From contig CP179212.1 in assembly GCA_051201675.1 (NCBI GenBank), positions 2,418,001 to 2,482,000 of the forward strand: a stretch of DNA of 64,000 bases. Direction: 5' to 3'. The DNA is from HTCC2207 sp002685195. GTDB taxonomy: Bacteria > Pseudomonadota > Gammaproteobacteria > Pseudomonadales > Porticoccaceae. Shown in pieces: positions 1 through 8,153 of the stretch. The position numbers and the translations under genes were made by a program. The notes under the pieces are model-generated. The model searched no databases. It had not been told where the DNA came from and saw nothing but the letters and a program-made list of their open reading frames with translations. Numbering within the stretch: the stretch's first letter is position 1; each line of letters opens with the position of its first letter.

Positions 1-228
1 GGCGATAAACTGATATCTGCTGTGTTCTTTACACCCCAAGCTTAAGGCATAAATACTGCAGGGAATCACTGCTATTACCATCCAGAGGTGAAAAGCCTCA
101 TTATCAAGATTCAATGCCGCAATGCTTGGTAGCATTAAAATTACAACGGGTAAAAACAAACAGTGGATGGCGCATGCCACTGACAATCCAATGGCCATCT
201 TATCTGTTATTGCTTGTTCTGTTTTCAT
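1..228 (-). CDS. MerC-family membrane protein (C-terminal part outside the window)
   Basis: The reverse strand reads from an ATG at 228 to the window edge without a stop, giving 76 residues of a longer protein. The N-terminal half has a hydrophobic segment containing a CAIHC motif followed by Pro and Val residues, as in MerC-type mercury/metal transport proteins of the inner membrane, then a second hydrophobic segment. It starts 19 bases after the end of zur, so the two are probably co-transcribed. MerC-like proteins next to Zur are common in gammaproteobacteria, which suggests a role in metal handling rather than a mercury-resistance operon; no merR, merT or merA is visible. The substrate is unknown. 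Confidence 0.7.
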   Translation of the reverse strand, partial: MKTEQAITDKMAIGLSVACAIHCLFLPVVILMLPSIAALNLDNEAFHLWMVIAVIPCSIYALSLGCKEHSRYQFIA

Positions 229-247
229 GGAGTTCTTATCCTAATAT

Positions 248-709
248 TTAAGCCGCCTGCGCGACACAACCTTCACATAGGCAGTTCATTTCTAACTGTG
301 TGTTTACAAGCTTGAACCCAGCCTCATTGACGCTTTCTCGAAGCTCATCAATCGTTGCTGGTTTGATACCAATTTCTTTCACTTTGCTGCACTGTCTACA
401 AATTAAAAACTGCGGGACAGCGTGCTCATGGCTACAGCTTATATGAGCACAGGCGACATACTTGTTTGCAAGGCTAAGTTTGTGCACCAAATGCTCGTCT
501 TCAAGAAATTCTAAAATTCGATAGACCGACATAGCTGGCATACTTTCGCCGAATTGCTGTTTGCACACATCAATTAACTCATAAGCAGAAAGCGCCTTAT
601 CAGATTGGATGAGCCCAGCCAAAACCTGTTTTCGTTTTACAGTTAAACGAGCACCGTGGGCTTTGCAATGCTGCTCTGCGTGTCCAATAATTCTGTCGAC
701 GTGATTCAT
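248..709 (-). CDS. zur: Fur-family zinc uptake regulator (Zur)
   Basis: This 153-residue protein is the normal length for Fur-family repressors. It has an N-terminal winged helix (about residues 15-80) and a C-terminal dimerisation domain carrying His and Cys zinc ligands: CAHISCSHEH, then CRQC, and a terminal CLCEGC. The Cys-rich end and the lack of iron-type ligands favour Zur over Fur. It would bind zinc and repress uptake and zinc-sparing genes in the cytoplasm. Context supports this: a MerC-like gene follows at once, and a COG0523 GTPase plus DUF1826 gene lie upstream with Zur-like palindromes at 879-896 and 2961-2978. The start ATG at 709 has a weak AGGTAA ahead of it. Confidence 0.85.
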   Translation of the reverse strand: MNHVDRIIGHAEQHCKAHGARLTVKRKQVLAGLIQSDKALSAYELIDVCKQQFGESMPAMSVYRILEFLEDEHLVHKLSLANKYVACAHISCSHEHAVPQFLICRQCSKVKEIGIKPATIDELRESVNEAGFKLVNTQLEMNCLCEGCVAQAA

Positions 710-1046
710 GGTAGTTACCTATAACGATATGATGTAAGACTATCGGAATTGTGAGCAATTATTTATCACCGCACACATACTTGCTATTGGCAGGCTTCTT
801 GTTTCGCCAGTAATTTATTTCCGTGTTCTGAACCTCGCCTAGGCTGTTCCAATCGACCCTAGGAGCTAAATTTACTGTGCTATGTTACAACATATCATTT
901 ATTTTTACCAGTTAGGCCATGTACTTAGAGGCTCTATAAATCTTGTAAATAGACCGCGACTTTAAGAGACTTTTTGATGTCGAATGTCTTATTAGACTAG
1001 ATAATTCTTCCCTCAATTGACTATCTGATGCTTGGCGATGACCTAA
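710..1046. other. Intergenic region upstream of zur
   Basis: A 337-base gap between the zur start and the end of the DUF1826 gene. It holds a Zur-like palindrome (879-896) and, nearer zur, a possible half site GATATG at 726-731. No convincing gene is seen; one open reverse frame (about 770-885) lacks a usable start codon. Confidence 0.6.
879..896. promoter_or_regulatory. Candidate Zur operator upstream of zur
   Basis: GCTATGTTACAACATATC matches the perfect palindrome GATATGTTATAACATATC at 16 of 18 positions and contains the core ATGTTAnAACAT typical of gammaproteobacterial Zur boxes. It lies about 170 bases before the zur start, so it could control zur-merC. Binding is inferred from sequence only. 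Confidence 0.55.
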
Positions 1047-1736
1047 TCAGTGACTAAAATCCAGAGTCAATAATAAACGACGTTCACTGTCAGGTAAGCT
1101 AGGTGAGCGATGCACCAAACCAGCGTTTTCATTTCCTTCCCAAAGCTCACCTTTTAGCAGGCCAACATCCCCGCAGTTTAGTTGTTGAATGTCGTGATGA
1201 TTTTGGTACAACCCTGATTCATGGTCTGGCTTACCTTGACTGCCGACACCTAGTTTACTGCGATTAACTACCTGATGAGGCAACCACTCTGTAGCCACAC
1301 CTTGAAAGGTTGTGACTAAACGACAGGGTACTTTGTCGGCATGAAACTTGGGGCACATCGCGCGATCAAGTATTGCTAAACGAAATCCAGCTCGTTTAAT
1401 CTCAAAAAGGCAGCAAAACATATCGACTAGTTCGGTAATATTTTCACTAAGCTCTGATTGATCCGTATCTCCTAAAGCTTCACTGACACGTAAAAGCGCG
1501 CTTTGTGGCGTGACGGTCATAGATGTTTCAAAATTTGTGTTCGCTTTCAAAAAGCTGTCAACAGCTTGTCTGAGCGTTCCAGATAACTTACGTTGCCAAA
1601 CAACGATATTGGTGTCTTCTCGGTAGATATTAGTCAAAACTCTCGGCTCACCACTTTTAATGACGCCCCGAATTTTCACTTCTCTACCATGAATAGAACC
1701 AATACTTTGCGGATGGGCAAAGTTTAAAGAGCTCAT
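1047..1736 (-). CDS. DUF1826 domain protein, Zur-regulon type
   Basis: A 229-residue protein recognised as the DUF1826 family, which recurs beside zinc-responsive COG0523 GTPases and Zur. The biochemical role is unknown. A His/Asp-containing stretch (FHADKVPCRL) and a later HHDIQQLNCGDVGLLKGELW segment resemble the metal-ligand layout of cupin-like oxygenases, but this is only suggestive. Its ATG at 1736 overlaps the stop of the upstream GTPase as ATGA, so translation is coupled. That overlap is why I prefer this start over an in-frame one four codons upstream. It probably helps cells cope with zinc shortage, under the operator at 2961-2978. Confidence 0.75.
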   Translation of the reverse strand: MSSLNFAHPQSIGSIHGREVKIRGVIKSGEPRVLTNIYREDTNIVVWQRKLSGTLRQAVDSFLKANTNFETSMTVTPQSALLRVSEALGDTDQSELSENITELVDMFCCLFEIKRAGFRLAILDRAMCPKFHADKVPCRLVTTFQGVATEWLPHQVVNRSKLGVGSQGKPDHESGLYQNHHDIQQLNCGDVGLLKGELWEGNENAGLVHRSPSLPDSERRLLLTLDFSH

Positions 1737-2929
1737 GCTTGCTCCCAAACAGGAAATGGGTCCTGCAATGTTGTCCAGTAGGCCTTACCTCGCAAGACAT
1801 CTTCTTCACTTAAAAGACAGTCATCAAGAGCACTTGTCATACCACTTTTGTCCAAACCTTGACCAATAAAAACAAGCTCCTGCCGCATATCGCCAAAGGG
1901 CTCGATCCAGCTCTTCTTGATAGAGGCTAAATACTCTTCATCTGTAGGCCAGTTTTTCTCGGGTATAGCTTTCCAAAACATACCAGCAAACCCATAGCGT
2001 GCAATGCCGCCTGCCTGACTCCATTGGCCGGCAAATTCAGGCCGAGACGCCAACCAAAAATAGCCTTTTGAACGAATCAACTTCCCGTATTTATCTGTAC
2101 CATGTAAAAACTCATGAAACTTTTCTGGATGAAAAGGCCTCCTTGCTTCATAGGTAAAACTACCAATGCCATATTCCTCTGTTTCGGGAACATGTTCTCC
2201 GCGCATTTCTTTGAGCCAACCAGGCGCCTGTTGAGCACGCTCAAAGTCAAATAAACCAGTATTGAGCACCTCATCGATATCCACCTGACCCTGGGAAATA
2301 GGAACAATTTTGGCATCAGTATTTAGGGTTTTTAGGATTGCCGTTAAGCGCTCTATATCAACCGAGCTCACTAAGTCAGTTTTACTGATCAAAATAACGT
2401 CAGCAAACTCAACTTGATCAACTAACAGATCTGCAACACTGCGTTCATCCTCTTCCCCGAGTGATTCACCTGTATCTTGTAAATATTTTGCCTGGTCATA
2501 GTCATTCATAAAGTTCACGGCATCAACCACCGTGACCATTGTGTCTAAGTCAGCAACATCTGATAGCGAAACACCATTTTCATCAGCAAAGGTAAAGGTT
2601 TCCGCTACAGGTAAGGGTTCTGAGATTCCCGTCGATTCGATGACTAAATAATCAAACCGTCCTTCCTTGGACAGTTTGGTCACCTCTTCCAATAGATCTT
2701 CTCTCAACGTGCAACAAATACACCCATTACTCATTTCAACAAGCTTTTCTTCGCTGCGGTTCAAAGAAACTTCACTTTGAACAATTGCCGAATCAATATT
2801 GATTTCACTCATATCATTGACAATAACTGCCACCTTCCTGCCCTGGCGATTATTGAGAATGTGGCTGAGAACAGTTGTTTTACCGGCACCAAGAAAGCCC
2901 GAAAGAACAGTCACGGGTAGTTGAGTCAT
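1733..2929 (-). CDS. COG0523 / CobW-family zinc metallochaperone GTPase (ZigA-like)
   Basis: A 398-residue G3E-family GTPase. It shows a Walker A motif (GFLGAGKTT) near the N-terminus, the family-diagnostic metal-binding motif CxCC (NGCICCTLRE), a Walker B-like ESTGISEP segment and an SKTDL guanine-specificity motif, followed by the CobW C-terminal domain. COG0523 proteins of this type use GTP to deliver zinc to client enzymes during zinc starvation. The start at 2929 gives the usual MTQLPVTVLSGFLG beginning; the longer frame runs upstream through the operator. It is the first gene of an operon with DUF1826, headed by a Zur-like palindrome 32 bases upstream of the start. Confidence 0.88.
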   Translation of the reverse strand: MTQLPVTVLSGFLGAGKTTVLSHILNNRQGRKVAVIVNDMSEINIDSAIVQSEVSLNRSEEKLVEMSNGCICCTLREDLLEEVTKLSKEGRFDYLVIESTGISEPLPVAETFTFADENGVSLSDVADLDTMVTVVDAVNFMNDYDQAKYLQDTGESLGEEDERSVADLLVDQVEFADVILISKTDLVSSVDIERLTAILKTLNTDAKIVPISQGQVDIDEVLNTGLFDFERAQQAPGWLKEMRGEHVPETEEYGIGSFTYEARRPFHPEKFHEFLHGTDKYGKLIRSKGYFWLASRPEFAGQWSQAGGIARYGFAGMFWKAIPEKNWPTDEEYLASIKKSWIEPFGDMRQELVFIGQGLDKSGMTSALDDCLLSEEDVLRGKAYWTTLQDPFPVWEQA

Positions 2930-2960
2930 AAAGAGAGTCCTAATAAAATCATTACAAAAA

Positions 2961-2978
2961 GATATGATATAACATATC
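2961..2978. promoter_or_regulatory. Candidate Zur operator of the COG0523-DUF1826 operon
   Basis: GATATGATATAACATATC differs at one position from the perfect palindrome GATATGTTATAACATATC and lies 32 bases upstream of the GTPase start at 2929. Its position and symmetry fit repression by Zur when zinc is plentiful. The rest of the gap to 3276 (about 300 bases) shows no gene and presumably holds the promoter of the divergent SDR gene. Confidence 0.7.
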
Positions 2979-3276
2979 ATTAATATTAACTAGTCAGTCT
3001 CAAAAAAACTAGTGCGAGTGTTTACACCCTCGATATTTTCTTGCCCAGGAAGTTAAGCCTATGATTAGCAAAGGCTTATTTTCTATCACTTGCACCGTAG
3101 AATCCTACCCTCAAATAACCATCTAAGTTGAATCACACAGCTTAGAATTTCAACACTACCAATTAACCCCCCTCTTGTTGACTCTTTATTATTGACCAGT
3201 GAATAGGTATCCTTTATTTTCACGAACCTGTTAGTACTCCAACCACTCAGTGAAGATATAAAAGGAACACATTTAT

Positions 3277-4152
3277 ATGTCTCAATTTGCAGACAAAACC
3301 GCGATCATTAGTGGTGGCGCAGAAGGTATAGGCCTATCTATTGCGAAAGCCTTGGGCGAGCAAAAAATGAATATTGTGCTGGCAGATATTGACCAGAAGA
3401 ATCTTGAAAAGGCGAGCCTAGAATTAAGAGGTTCCGGCATCTCAGTATTGCCGGTGACGCTTGATGTTGCTGATGAAGCCCAATGGCATGACACAGCAAA
3501 GCAAGCCATTGAGAGATTCGGCAAAATTCATATGGTAGTCAACAATGCGGGCATTGGTGGAGATACCGGGCCAATTCAAAACGCACAAACCAAGGGTTGG
3601 CAGTGGGCATTAGATGTAAACCTAATGGGGGTCATGTATGGCGCTAAAGTGATAGTGCCGTGGATTAATCAGCATGGTGAAGGTGGGTGGATAATCAATG
3701 TAGCCTCAATGGCGGGCATGGGTGGTATTCCCTATAATGGTGCTTATACCGCCACCAAAACAGCAGTTGTTGCCCTATCAGAAAGTTGGGCCGCTGAGCT
3801 TCAATCTAAAGGCATTAAAGTTTCTGTACTCTGCCCAGCCTTCGTGCAAACTCGGATTTACGACTCAAATAGAAATCGCCCCCTCAAATACCAAAATGAT
3901 ACAGCCACCCCAACCAACGAAGATAGCTTTGCTGACAAGACTAAGCATTTGGTCGAGAACGGTATTGATGTATCAATTGTTGGCAAACGGGTTGTTGAGG
4001 CTTTAAATGATGGCGAGTTGTATATTTTTACCCACCCCAATTATCGCGCCATTGTGCAACGAAGATTTCAAGCGATTGACGCTGCATTTGAGAGGGCAGC
4101 GCAAAGTCCACTGCTTGAGCACATAGCGAATCAGAAGCTAGATATGCTCTGA
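3277..4152 (+). CDS. Short-chain dehydrogenase/reductase
   Basis: A 291-residue SDR. It has the NAD(P)-binding GGAEGIG turn (residues 14-20), DIDQ after the second strand suggesting NAD(H) preference, the NNAG structural motif, and YTATK carrying the catalytic Tyr and Lys. It should oxidise or reduce an alcohol/ketone on a small molecule or acyl chain in the cytoplasm; the substrate cannot be read from sequence. The C-terminal extension (about residues 190-291) is longer than in FabG-type SDRs and resembles SDRs often annotated as glucose-dehydrogenase-like. AAAGGAA upstream of the ATG supports the start. It converges on the two-domain FabG gene. Confidence 0.85.
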   Translation: MSQFADKTAIISGGAEGIGLSIAKALGEQKMNIVLADIDQKNLEKASLELRGSGISVLPVTLDVADEAQWHDTAKQAIERFGKIHMVVNNAGIGGDTGPIQNAQTKGWQWALDVNLMGVMYGAKVIVPWINQHGEGGWIINVASMAGMGGIPYNGAYTATKTAVVALSESWAAELQSKGIKVSVLCPAFVQTRIYDSNRNRPLKYQNDTATPTNEDSFADKTKHLVENGIDVSIVGKRVVEALNDGELYIFTHPNYRAIVQRRFQAIDAAFERAAQSPLLEHIANQKLDML

Positions 4153-4274
4153 GTGGTACACATTATCTGAATCTTACCAAAGCTTCTCCAGTCACAATGA
4201 TTTAGCTCTAACAACTCCAGCTATTGAGCTCACACGGCTTAAAAGTCATTTCTACGAATCTAGAAATACATAAA

Positions 4275-5612
4275 TCAAGCCCCTAATAAGCTTTGACCAC
4301 AGACCCGAACCATATTGCCGTTAACTCCAGCCGCCTGTGGGCTGAGATAAAAGCCAATGACCTCAGCCACATCAATCGGCAGACCTCCCTGCCCGAGGGA
4401 GGACAGTCGACGTCCCATCTGCCGAGTGACAAAAGGAATCGCCGCGGTCATCTGAGTCTCAATAAATCCTGGAGCCACACCGTTGATGGTAATACCTCTG
4501 GCTGCACAAGACTCCGATAAGGATTCAACTACTCCAATGATTGCGGCTTTGGAAAATCCATAGTTGGTTTGGCCAACATTGCCAGCAATACCGCTAATTG
4601 AAGCTACTCCAATTATCTTGCCACCGTTATCCAATAACTCAGTGTCTAGTAGCACCTTGTTAATGCTCTGCACGGCACCAAGATTTATCTGCACCAACAA
4701 ATCCCATTGATGAGGGGTCATTTTCGACAACATCTTGTCTCTAGTAATACCGGCATTGTGCACAATGGCATGTAACGTTGGACCTTGGGTTAAGCAAAAA
4801 TCGCGCAGCCGCTCCGGTGCATCAGCATCGGTAATATCAAGTGGCAAACTCAAGCCGCCAATGGCCGTCATTTCCTTCGCCAACTCATTCTCAGACTGGG
4901 GAACATCCACACCGATTATTTCAGCGCCATCTCTGGCCAACGTCTGACTTATTGCTAGCCCAATACCTCGAGCCGCACCTGTCACCAATACCGTTTTCCC
5001 AAGCAACGGTTTGGTCCAATCCGCATCCATATCAGCGACCGGTGCAGCTACCGTGAGCATCTGGGCATTCATAAAGGCAGAACCCGCTGAGAGTAGAAAC
5101 CGAATTGGTCCCTCCAGCGCCTGATCACCGCCCTTGTCCACAAGAACCAAGTTAGCCGTTGCACCTTTACGACCGATCTCTTTTGCCAATGATTTAACAA
5201 AGCCAAGCAGACCACGTTGCACTGCCGCATGCTCGGTATTATCTAATGCACTGGGTTTATGCCCCACAATAATCACTCGGCCTGAGTGCGCAAGGGATTT
5301 AATGTGTTGATTAAAAAATCGATATAACTGCTCGCTTTGCTGTGCGTTGGTTATGCCTGAGGCATCAAACAGCAGGTGGCCAGTATTCTGCAGAGACTCA
5401 CGACATACATCTGCACCAGCGGCAGAAATAAAGCCATCCATAGATTGAGCAAAGACAGACCCCTCGCTGGCACCTATCAAGACCTGGCCCCACAACTTAT
5501 GGGGTTGACTAGGGTCCTCGCGCCTAAGAGGAACCGGGTCTGGTAGCCCCACTGCAGCAAATAGTTTTTTCCCCAAGGGTGAATTAGCAAGCTCTAGATA
5601 CTTATCTGACAT
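4275..5612 (-). CDS. Two-domain 3-oxoacyl-ACP/CoA reductase (FabG4 type)
   Basis: At 445 residues this is nearly twice the size of ordinary FabG. The N-terminal ~200 residues form a degenerate flavodoxin-like domain, and the C-terminal half is a full SDR with GAARGIGLAI, HNAG and a YGFSKA catalytic Tyr-Lys pair. This layout matches high-molecular-weight FabG (FabG4) enzymes, which reduce 3-oxoacyl-CoA with NADH. It is divergent from a thiolase gene, the same pairing (FabG4/FadA2) known from actinobacteria and some proteobacteria, so a role in acyl-CoA breakdown or synthesis outside the main fatty acid pathway is likely. The start at 5612 has TGAGGAAA nearby as ribosome binding site. Confidence 0.87.
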   Translation of the reverse strand: MSDKYLELANSPLGKKLFAAVGLPDPVPLRREDPSQPHKLWGQVLIGASEGSVFAQSMDGFISAAGADVCRESLQNTGHLLFDASGITNAQQSEQLYRFFNQHIKSLAHSGRVIIVGHKPSALDNTEHAAVQRGLLGFVKSLAKEIGRKGATANLVLVDKGGDQALEGPIRFLLSAGSAFMNAQMLTVAAPVADMDADWTKPLLGKTVLVTGAARGIGLAISQTLARDGAEIIGVDVPQSENELAKEMTAIGGLSLPLDITDADAPERLRDFCLTQGPTLHAIVHNAGITRDKMLSKMTPHQWDLLVQINLGAVQSINKVLLDTELLDNGGKIIGVASISGIAGNVGQTNYGFSKAAIIGVVESLSESCAARGITINGVAPGFIETQMTAAIPFVTRQMGRRLSSLGQGGLPIDVAEVIGFYLSPQAAGVNGNMVRVCGQSLLGA

Positions 5613-5790
5613 TTGTTATTTCCTCAAAACTTTGTACTGATCAAGGTCGTTATTCTACCCCTCTAAAACACCTTGTTGTTGGCCGAAATGACAAATAATC
5701 TTGCACCCTAGCCAATGGTATTTGTATGCAGTCAATTTAGGATTGATGGTAATATCATTGACCACAACCGTAATCGTTAGGATCTTCGCT

Positions 5791-7071
5791 ATGACATCTA
5801 TCCGTAAAGTCGCCATTATCGGCGGTAACCGTATTCCATTTGTGCGCTCAAATACCAGCTATAGCCAAGCAAGTAATATGGACATGCTCAGCGCCACCCT
5901 TGAGGGGTTAGTGGAGCGTTTCAACCTGAGCGGTCAGCGTCTAGGCGAAGTGGCGGCCGGTGCTGTAATGAAGCACTCTCGAGATTTTAATCTGGCACGA
6001 GAAGCCACTTTAAACTCAGGCTTATCTCTACAAACACCCGCCTACGATGTGCAACAGGCCTGCGGTACAGGTTTAGAGGCAGCCATTCTAGTGGGTAACA
6101 AAATTGCTCTAGGGCAAATTGAATCTGGTATAGCCGCTGGAACTGATACCGCTAGTGATGCACCTATAGCACTGAATGAGAAGTATCGACATATGATACT
6201 CAGCCTAAATCGTGCTAAAACTTTAGGCCAACGATTGAAAGCGCTGGCCAGTATTCGACCAAGCTTTATGCTGCCCTTATTACCAGCCAATGCTGAGCCT
6301 CGCACAGGCCTGTCTATGGGCCAGCATTGTGAGTTGATGGTAAAAGACTGGGGCATCAGTCGCGAGGAACAGGACCAACTGACATACAACAGCCATCAAA
6401 ATCTTATCGCTGCCTATGAGCGCGGGTTTTTCAATGACCTTGTTAGGCCGTTTAATGGCGTGGAACGCGATGGCATTATGCGAGACACACCGCTAGAAAA
6501 GTTAGCCAAACTCAAGCCTGCTTATGACCCAGTCAATGGGACATTGACGGCTGCCAACTCCACTACGCTTACCGATGGGGCAGCAGCTGTACTCATGGGT
6601 AGTGAAGACTGGGCACAACAAAATAATCTACCGGTACAAGCCTACCTCACTCATAGTGAAGTGGCCGCAGTGGACTTCTACAGCCAAGGGGAGCAGAGCG
6701 AAGGCCTACTGATGGCACCAGCCTATGCAGTGCCTAGACTTTTGGCGAGAGCCGGCCTGACTCTGCAAGATTTTGATTTTTACGAGATTCATGAAGCCTT
6801 TGCCGCTCAAGCCCTCTGCACCATGAAAGCTTGGGAGGACGAGACTTTCTGTAAGGACAAACTAGGATTGGATGCCCCGCTTGGTAGCATCGATCGATCA
6901 AAGCTCAATGTAAACGGGTCCAGTGTCGCCACTGGTCATCCTTTTGCTGCCACCGGACCAAGAATCATTGCCACCCTAGCCAAGCTACTAGAGCAAAAAG
7001 GCGTAGGACGCGGCCTTATTTCTATTTGCGCCGCTGGCGGTCAGGGTGTAACCGCCATTTTGGAGCGGTGA
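5791..7071 (+). CDS. Acetyl-CoA C-acyltransferase (thiolase, FadA/FadI type)
   Basis: A 426-residue thiolase. The nucleophilic Cys is in QQACGTG (Cys91), the HEAF motif follows, GHPFAATGPR holds the active-site His, and CAAGGQG carries the second Cys near the C-terminus. It cleaves 3-oxoacyl-CoA to acetyl-CoA and a shortened acyl-CoA, or runs in reverse. I chose the ATG at 5791 because family members begin with the RKVAIIGGNRIPF strand; the longer frame would add 30 unmatched residues. It is divergent from FabG4, and the intervening 178 bases must carry both promoters. The two form a reductase/thiolase pair. Confidence 0.9.
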   Translation: MTSIRKVAIIGGNRIPFVRSNTSYSQASNMDMLSATLEGLVERFNLSGQRLGEVAAGAVMKHSRDFNLAREATLNSGLSLQTPAYDVQQACGTGLEAAILVGNKIALGQIESGIAAGTDTASDAPIALNEKYRHMILSLNRAKTLGQRLKALASIRPSFMLPLLPANAEPRTGLSMGQHCELMVKDWGISREEQDQLTYNSHQNLIAAYERGFFNDLVRPFNGVERDGIMRDTPLEKLAKLKPAYDPVNGTLTAANSTTLTDGAAAVLMGSEDWAQQNNLPVQAYLTHSEVAAVDFYSQGEQSEGLLMAPAYAVPRLLARAGLTLQDFDFYEIHEAFAAQALCTMKAWEDETFCKDKLGLDAPLGSIDRSKLNVNGSSVATGHPFAATGPRIIATLAKLLEQKGVGRGLISICAAGGQGVTAILER

Positions 7072-7120
7072 TGAACACAATAAACTGCAGTTCAAGGAGC
7101 AGCAATCCTTAAGGTTGTTT

Positions 7121-8134
7121 CTATGAGTCTATTTTAAGTAGCTGCTTACCCAGATTTTGTCCGGCATAAAGCCGCTGCAAAGTGGCGGGAATATTTTCAA
7201 AGCCTTCCTGTAAATCGATCTGATAAATCAATTGTCCAGATGAAACCCACCCCATTAGTTCTTGGACAGCCTCCATCGCTCGCGGCATATAATCCAAAAT
7301 AACGAACCCTTCCATTCGCGCTCTGTTAATGGTCAGGTTAGACAAATTTGAGGGGCCAGGTATGGGGGTAATCGCGTTATAACCAGAGATACTGCCACAT
7401 AAAACAACCCGAGAACGCAAATTAATGTGATCTAGGGCTGCCTCGAGGATGGGGCCACCTACGTTATCGAAAAACACGTCCCACTTGTCGGGGCAGTGAT
7501 GAGCAATTTGTGCGTTAACATCCTCATTCTTATAGTCGATGACAGCGTCGAAGCCGGCAGTCTCTTTTAACCACCGACACTTGTCTGGGCCCCCAGCAAT
7601 ACCTACAACACGGCAACCCTTAATTTTTGCGATCTGACCAACAAACGAGCCAGTAGAACCTGCAGCACCAGAAACAAGAACAGTTTCACCGGCTTTAGGC
7701 TGCCCAATCTCCAGCAATCCAAAATATGCCGTAAGCCCAGTTATACCGAGCACAGACAACATCATTTCTGGTGACACTCCCGCTGGTAATTTAACCAAAC
7801 CCATTGGGCCTTCACCGGGGGCTGCTACCACATAATCTTGCCAATAGCCGGTCGTTTGCACAAGGTCACCCACTTGATAGTCTGCGTGTCGCGAATCTAT
7901 TACTTGCCCAACAGAACCTGCCCGCATAGGCTCTCCGATGGCCACTGGCGGTAGATAAGCCTTGCGGTCTACCATCCAGTTTCGTTGCGCCGGATCAAAT
8001 GATAAATAAAGATTCTTTACCAGAACCTCACCACTTTTGGGTTCAGGGATCGGAGTTTCGGTGTACTTAAAATTATGCGGGCCAACCATCCCTGTCGGTC
8101 GTTCAGCTAATAGCCATTGTCGATTTATCGTCAC
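7121..8134 (-). CDS. NADP-dependent zinc-independent MDR oxidoreductase (CurA/PTGR-like)
   Basis: A 337-residue medium-chain reductase. It has the nucleotide-binding AAGSTGSFVGQ motif, the family N-terminus (NRQWLLAERPTGM, then NLYLSFDPAQRNWM) and no zinc ligands. Members reduce alpha,beta-unsaturated ketones or aldehydes with NADPH (CurA, leukotriene B4 dehydrogenase, 2-alkenal reductases). The start is a GTG at 8134: TAGGAGA sits seven bases upstream and the start gives the normal length. A farther in-frame ATG at 8167 would overlap the upstream aldehyde dehydrogenase. The gene lies 19 bases after that dehydrogenase, so the two are co-transcribed, suggesting that reduced and oxidised aldehyde products are handled together. 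Confidence 0.87.
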   Translation of the reverse strand: MTINRQWLLAERPTGMVGPHNFKYTETPIPEPKSGEVLVKNLYLSFDPAQRNWMVDRKAYLPPVAIGEPMRAGSVGQVIDSRHADYQVGDLVQTTGYWQDYVVAAPGEGPMGLVKLPAGVSPEMMLSVLGITGLTAYFGLLEIGQPKAGETVLVSGAAGSTGSFVGQIAKIKGCRVVGIAGGPDKCRWLKETAGFDAVIDYKNEDVNAQIAHHCPDKWDVFFDNVGGPILEAALDHINLRSRVVLCGSISGYNAITPIPGPSNLSNLTINRARMEGFVILDYMPRAMEAVQELMGWVSSGQLIYQIDLQEGFENIPATLQRLYAGQNLGKQLLKIDS

Positions 8135-8153
8135 GATAACTCTCCTATTACGG

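Noticed and set aside
769..885. Open reverse frame upstream of zur with a plausible amino-acid composition
   Set aside because: It has no ATG, GTG or TTG start before an upstream stop and covers a likely promoter region.
1737..1748. Longer start for the DUF1826 gene at 1748
   Set aside because: The ATG at 1736 forms a four-base overlap with the upstream stop, the usual coupling arrangement.
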